DNA of 64,000 nt from HK1 sp965204915. Lineage in GTDB: Bacteria; Pseudomonadota; Gammaproteobacteria; HK1. Made by a program: the position numbers and the translations under genes. The stretch spans positions 2,914,001 through 2,978,000 of the forward strand of contig OZ242023.1 in assembly GCA_965204915.1 (NCBI GenBank). Reading direction: 5' to 3'. Below are positions 60,296-64,000 of the stretch, one piece after another (position 1 is the stretch's first letter; every line of letters begins with the position of its first letter). The notes beneath the pieces were generated by a model that saw nothing but the letters and a program-made list of their open reading frames with translations, was not told the origin of the DNA and made no database searches.

Positions 60296-62485
60296 GTGGT
60301 AGAGCCCGTCCTCCAGGTGGCGGTGCCGGCGCCGGTCCGGCGCCGGTTCGACTACCTGCCCCCGCGACCGGGATGGACGCCGCCGGTGCGCCCCGGCGTG
60401 CGCGTGCAGGTGCCTTTCGGGCGCACCACCGTCATCGGGGTGGTGGTCGGCGTCGCCCCGACGAGCACGGTGGATGCGGCGCGGCTCAAACGGGTGCGCG
60501 ACGTCATCGACGCCGAGCCGCTGCTCGATCCGGCGATGCTGAAGCTGCTCGTCTGGGCCAGCGGCTACTTCCAGCATCCGATCGGCGAGGTCGTCACCGG
60601 TACGTTGCCCAGGCTCCTGCGGCTCGGACATGCGCCGGAGACCGGGCGTAGCGTGCGCTATGCGGCCACCGCCGCCGGTACGCGGGCGTTCGCCGAGGGA
60701 ATCGCCAGGGCGCCGGTCCAGGCCCGCCTCCTCGGCCTCATGCTCGCCGCCGGCAGCGTCCCGGAGACGGCCCTCGCGGCCGAGCACCGGGACTGGCGCC
60801 GGCCGTTGCGCGCACTGGTTGCGAAGGGCCTGGCCGAGGTGCGCGAAGACCCGCCGCGGGCCGGCGGCGCCGGCCGGCCCGAGCTCAACGCCGACCAGCG
60901 GCGCGCGGTCGTCGCGCTGCGGGAGGCCCTCGGGACGTTCCGCCCCTTCGTGCTCGAAGGCGTGACCGGCAGCGGCAAGACGGAAGTGTACCTGCGGGTG
61001 ATCGAGACGGTCGTCGCGCTGGGGCGCCAGGCGCTGGTGCTCATTCCGGAGATCGGCCTCACCCCGCAATTGCTCGCCCGCTTCCATGCGCGGCTGTCCT
61101 GCCGCGTGGAGGCGCTGCACTCCCGACTCTCCGACCGCGAACGGCTCTCGGCGTGGACGCATGCGCGCAACGGCACCGCGGACGTGCTGGTGGGGACGCG
61201 CTCCGCGGTGTTCGCCCCGCTGGCGCGTCCGGGGCTCTTCATCGTCGACGAAGAGCACGATCTCTCGTTCAAGCAGCAGGACGGGTTTCGGTACTCCGCG
61301 CGCGATCTCGCGGTGGTGCGTGCCCGGGACGCGGGAACGCCGGTGGTTCTCGGCAGCGCGACCCCCTCGCTCGAAGCAATCGACAACGTACGGCGCGGGC
61401 GTTACCGCCTTCTCACGCTGCCGCATCGCGCCGGCGGGGCCTCGCCGCCGCGCGTCGACGTGGTCGATCTGCGGTCCCGGCCGTTCGACAGCGGCCTGTG
61501 CGACGTGCTCATCGAAGCGATCGAGCAGACGAAGGCCCGATCGGAGCAGGCGCTCCTGTTCATCAACCGGCGTGGGTACGCGCCCCGGCTGATATGCCAT
61601 GCGTGCGGCTGGATCGCGGATTGCGAGCGGTGCGATGCGCATCTGGTGTTCCATCGCGAGGACGGGCGGCTGCGCTGCCACCACTGCGCGTCGGTGCGCT
61701 CGCCGATCACCGAATGCCCCGGGTGCGGCTCGAAGGACGTGCGCCGTCTCGGGTTCGGCACCGAGCGCGTCGCGCGCGCCCTGGAGTCGAGGATCGACGG
61801 CCTGCGCGTCGCCCGGATGGACCGCGATGCAACGCGCCGCCGCGGTGCGCTGGAAGCGCTGCTCGATCGCGTGCATGCCGGCGACGTCGACGTCGTCGTC
61901 GGCACCCAGATGCTCGCGAAAGGACACCACTTCCCGAACGTCACCCTGGTGGCGATCCTCGACGCCGACGGCGGGCTGTTCGGCATCGACTTTCGCGCCT
62001 CCGAGCGCATGGCCCAGTTGCTGCTGCAAGTCGCGGGACGCGCCGGCCGCGGCGACCGCGCCGGCCGGGTGCTGCTCCAGACCCACCACCCGGATCATCC
62101 CCTGTTGCGGGTGCTCGTGCTCCAGGGATACCGGAAGTTCTGCGAGGAGGCGCTCGAAGAGCGCCGTAGTGCCTGCCTGCCGCCGTTCGCCAGCCTCGCC
62201 CTCGTGCGGGCCGAAGCATTGCAACGCGACGCACCGTTGTCGTTCCTCCGCGACGCCGGGGCCTGCGTGAGCGAGCGCCCACATCCCGGCGTCTCGGTGC
62301 TCGGACCGGTGCCGTCCCCCATGGAGCGCCGGGCCGGACGCTACCGCGCGCAGCTTCTCGTGGACGCCGCCTCGCGAGCCGCGCTCCAGCGCTTCCTGCC
62401 GGGATGGATCGCGGAAGTGGAGGCCCTGCCCTCGGCGCGCAAGGTCCGGTGGTCCGTCGACGTCGATCCGCAGGAGATGGCCTGA
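60296..62485 (+). CDS. priA: Primosomal replication restart helicase PriA
   Basis: 729 residues. 3'-5' helicase that reloads the replisome at stalled forks. N-terminal DNA-binding domain (VRRRFDYLPP, VRPGVRVQVPFG), Walker A GVTGSGKTEVYLR (about 222-230), DEEH box (about 318), zinc-binding cysteines starting CHACGWIADCERCD (about 435), and QMLAKGHHFPNV. GTG start at 60296, 15 bp after mrcA. Confidence 0.97.
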   Translation: MVEPVLQVAVPAPVRRRFDYLPPRPGWTPPVRPGVRVQVPFGRTTVIGVVVGVAPTSTVDAARLKRVRDVIDAEPLLDPAMLKLLVWASGYFQHPIGEVVTGTLPRLLRLGHAPETGRSVRYAATAAGTRAFAEGIARAPVQARLLGLMLAAGSVPETALAAEHRDWRRPLRALVAKGLAEVREDPPRAGGAGRPELNADQRRAVVALREALGTFRPFVLEGVTGSGKTEVYLRVIETVVALGRQALVLIPEIGLTPQLLARFHARLSCRVEALHSRLSDRERLSAWTHARNGTADVLVGTRSAVFAPLARPGLFIVDEEHDLSFKQQDGFRYSARDLAVVRARDAGTPVVLGSATPSLEAIDNVRRGRYRLLTLPHRAGGASPPRVDVVDLRSRPFDSGLCDVLIEAIEQTKARSEQALLFINRRGYAPRLICHACGWIADCERCDAHLVFHREDGRLRCHHCASVRSPITECPGCGSKDVRRLGFGTERVARALESRIDGLRVARMDRDATRRRGALEALLDRVHAGDVDVVVGTQMLAKGHHFPNVTLVAILDADGGLFGIDFRASERMAQLLLQVAGRAGRGDRAGRVLLQTHHPDHPLLRVLVLQGYRKFCEEALEERRSACLPPFASLALVRAEALQRDAPLSFLRDAGACVSERPHPGVSVLGPVPSPMERRAGRYRAQLLVDAASRAALQRFLPGWIAEVEALPSARKVRWSVDVDPQEMA

Positions 62486-62590
62486 TCCGGATTGGGCATT
62501 TTCGCTCTTGGCAGGAATTGCCGCCGGAGCACGGTGTCGCTCGACAACCTCCGGCGCGAGCCTCCACCCCGGTGGGACCGGGACGCCGGA

Positions 62591-63598
62591 TCAGCCGAGC
62601 GAATCGGTCTTCACCCGCCCCTCGGGCAACCCGCGTTCGAGCAGCAGGCGCCGGCAGGCATCGGTGAACCCGTCGGGTCCCGCGATGTAGACGTCCGGCG
62701 CATCCGCGCCGCCCGGGAGCGGAGCAGGATCGGAGGCCGCCCGGATCACCCGCGCCGCCAGCGTGCGCCACGGCTCCCCGCCATCCGGCGTATCGACGAA
62801 TCGATAACGGAAGTCGTCGAGAGCGTCGGCCCAGGCGCGGCAGTAGTTGTGGCGATACGGGAGGCCGCGTCCCAGGACCGCCCGGACGAGACGGATGGGC
62901 ACGTCGAGCTCGAGATTGATCGCGTGCTCGATCAGGCTCTCGACGGGCGCGAATCCGGTGTCGCAGGCGAGGAAGAGCAGTGCCCGCGAGGAGCCGTCGT
63001 CGAGCACGAAGCGCCCGCCCGGCCCTTCGACGACCGCGCCGGCGCCGTGCCGGAGCGCCCCGAATACGAGCTCGGCGAAGGGCTCGCCGGGGTCGCGGCG
63101 AACGTGGATGCGCAGGTTCACGGCGTCGCAGGGACAGCTCGCGAGCCACGATTCGCGGGACGGCCCGTTCTCGAACCGCACCTTCACCCGTTGGCCGGCG
63201 AGGTAGCGCAGCACCCGTGCGCGCCGGATCCTGAAGTGCACGACCACGTGATCGTCCGAAGCGGGCTCGACCCGCACCACCCTCGCCCGTACGCGCTGCG
63301 GTGCGATGTCGTCGACTCCCGCCGCCTCGGTCGACTCCACCACGAGGGCGCTGCGCGGAGCCACCGAGCAGAGCAGCGCGTACCCGGCCCGCTTCCCGGC
63401 CTCGGGGATGACGTAATCGTGGAAACGGATCCGCTCGACCTCGCCGGCGACGATCCGCGCCCGGCACTCCCCGCAGCTTCCGTTGGCGCACCCGAACGCC
63501 GGCGATCGCCCCGCCCGCAACGCGGCTTCGAGGACGGTCTCCCCCGGCTCGGCCTCGAACCGGTGTCCCGAGGGATGCAGCTCGACGGTGAAGGACAT
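62591..63598 (-). CDS. 2Fe-2S ferredoxin plus flavin oxidoreductase
   Basis: 335 residues. Plant-type ferredoxin domain with CANGSCGECRARI and the fourth Cys in YALLCSV, then an FAD-binding barrel (RYLAGQRVKVRF; the usual RxYS is altered to SRESWLAS) and an NAD-binding lobe (LFLACDTGFAPVESLIEHA). This is the layout of CDP-6-deoxyglucoseen reductase-like and aromatic dioxygenase reductase proteins. The Tyr/Ser of the flavin motif is unusual. Convergent with priA; a small hairpin (CCCGGT-ggg-ACCGGG at 62568-62582) lies between them without a T-run. ATG 63598. Confidence 0.85.
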   Translation of the reverse strand: MSFTVELHPSGHRFEAEPGETVLEAALRAGRSPAFGCANGSCGECRARIVAGEVERIRFHDYVIPEAGKRAGYALLCSVAPRSALVVESTEAAGVDDIAPQRVRARVVRVEPASDDHVVVHFRIRRARVLRYLAGQRVKVRFENGPSRESWLASCPCDAVNLRIHVRRDPGEPFAELVFGALRHGAGAVVEGPGGRFVLDDGSSRALLFLACDTGFAPVESLIEHAINLELDVPIRLVRAVLGRGLPYRHNYCRAWADALDDFRYRFVDTPDGGEPWRTLAARVIRAASDPAPLPGGADAPDVYIAGPDGFTDACRRLLLERGLPEGRVKTDSLG

Positions 63599-63673
63599 TC
63601 GGAAGTGGCCTCGTCGCCGGACCGCGCCGCGTGACGCCAGGCGGGCCGATCTTCGCCGCACCACCACGCGGAC

Positions 63674-63840
63674 TTCAAACCTCGAGTTTCGGGATTCAAA
63701 ATGCCTGTATCAGGCGATGGATTCCCGCTTTCGCGGGAATGACGGCCAGCCTGAAAGCAACGCGTCTCGCTGAAATGACGTCATTCCCGCGAAAGCGGGA
63801 ATCCATTTCGGTCAGCGAATCCCGAAACTTGAGTTCAAAC
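63674..63840. repeat. Palindromic REP pair with long inverted arms
   Basis: Two inverted arms. Inner arms at 63717-63744 and 63779-63806 are exact complements over 28 bp, and each contains the hairpin ATTCCCGCTTTCGCGGGAAT. Outer arms at 63674-63697 and 63817-63840 share the core GTTTCGGGATTC with a few mismatches. The 34-bp centre is unique. Typical of REP doublets (BIME-like) mobilised by RAYT transposases. After 63840 nothing further is recognised up to the window end. Confidence 0.85.
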
Positions 63841-64000
63841 GCATCGCCCGCGCCGTCCCGGCATTGAAGGAGAAGATCTTTCCCGGCCGGCTCGGGGCTG
63901 CGGCCGGCCCCGGCCGGGGAAGGCCCGGTCACGCGATTCCCGTCCGGTTCGGTCCGGCCCGGCCCGGACCTCATCCGAATGGGAGTATTGCCGGATGCCT

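Noticed and set aside
57962..62284. 1440-codon open frame on the minus strand opposite mrcA and priA
   Set aside because: High GC keeps the antisense frame open. The + strand proteins have all family motifs, and the antisense translation is a low-complexity R/A/G/H-rich string.
62568..62582. Hairpin between priA and the ferredoxin-reductase gene as a terminator
   Set aside because: Stem of only six base pairs and no T-run on either strand.

Overview
The window looks like chromosomal DNA of a GC-rich denitrifying proteobacterium, most likely gamma- or betaproteobacterial. The reasons are a cd1 nitrite reductase (nirS) with its heme d1 biosynthesis genes, a Dnr/FNR-type regulator with a matching TTGAT-N4-GTCAA site, and ordinary proteobacterial housekeeping genes (aroK-aroB-dgt, mrcA, priA, hisB-hisH). 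Assignment to a genus is not possible from the sequence alone.

Layout. (1) 1-7.9 kb: denitrification locus, nirL part (5' end outside the window), nirGH fusion, nirJ, nirN and nirS on the + strand, then a convergent dnr-like regulator. NirS carries a second, extra N-terminal c-type cytochrome domain. (2) 8-13.8 kb: a metal-dependent amidohydrolase, tRNA-Lys(TTT), an HD-domain protein, a class IV aminotransferase, a DUF488 protein and a broken AlbA_2-type ATP-binding gene. (3) 13.8-30 kb: a rearranged accessory region. A 548-549-residue ATPase with a C-terminal PD-(D/E)XK-like nuclease motif occurs in three intact copies plus a 5' stump. Each copy lies directly downstream of a lutC gene or lutC derivative. 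Around them are scattered fragments of lutA, lutB, lutC, hisB and higB, an intact higBA pair, a HicB-like gene with a frameshifted partner, and a helicase whose N-terminus is cut off at the junction with an ATPase copy. Intact lutA and lutB lie at the right end, but the lutC next to them is an in-frame deletion. The only full-length lutC sits about 9 kb away. (4) 30-40 kb: two SGNH-hydrolase paralogues (the first begins at a 31-C homopolymer), hisB, hisH, a luciferase-like monooxygenase/isochorismatase-type hydrolase fusion, small genes including an antitoxin with a truncated toxin, and hyuA. (5) 40-54.5 kb: seven tandem, nearly identical genes for a large multi-pass membrane protein. Differences are concentrated in a few loops. 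The genes form two head-to-tail groups (3 + 4), each with the same leader. (6) 54.7-64 kb: dgt, aroB and aroK (minus strand) diverging from mrcA and priA, then a ferredoxin/flavin reductase and a palindromic REP pair.

How the genes work together. Region 1 makes and loads heme d1 and reduces nitrite under oxygen-limited, NO-responsive control. The lut genes oxidise lactate but appear to be decaying through duplication around the ATPase. hisB/hisH are core histidine genes. The hyuA and monooxygenase-hydrolase genes suggest hydantoin or N-carbamoyl amino acid breakdown. The seven-gene membrane protein array and the ATPase/lut mosaic are the two least explained parts of the window.
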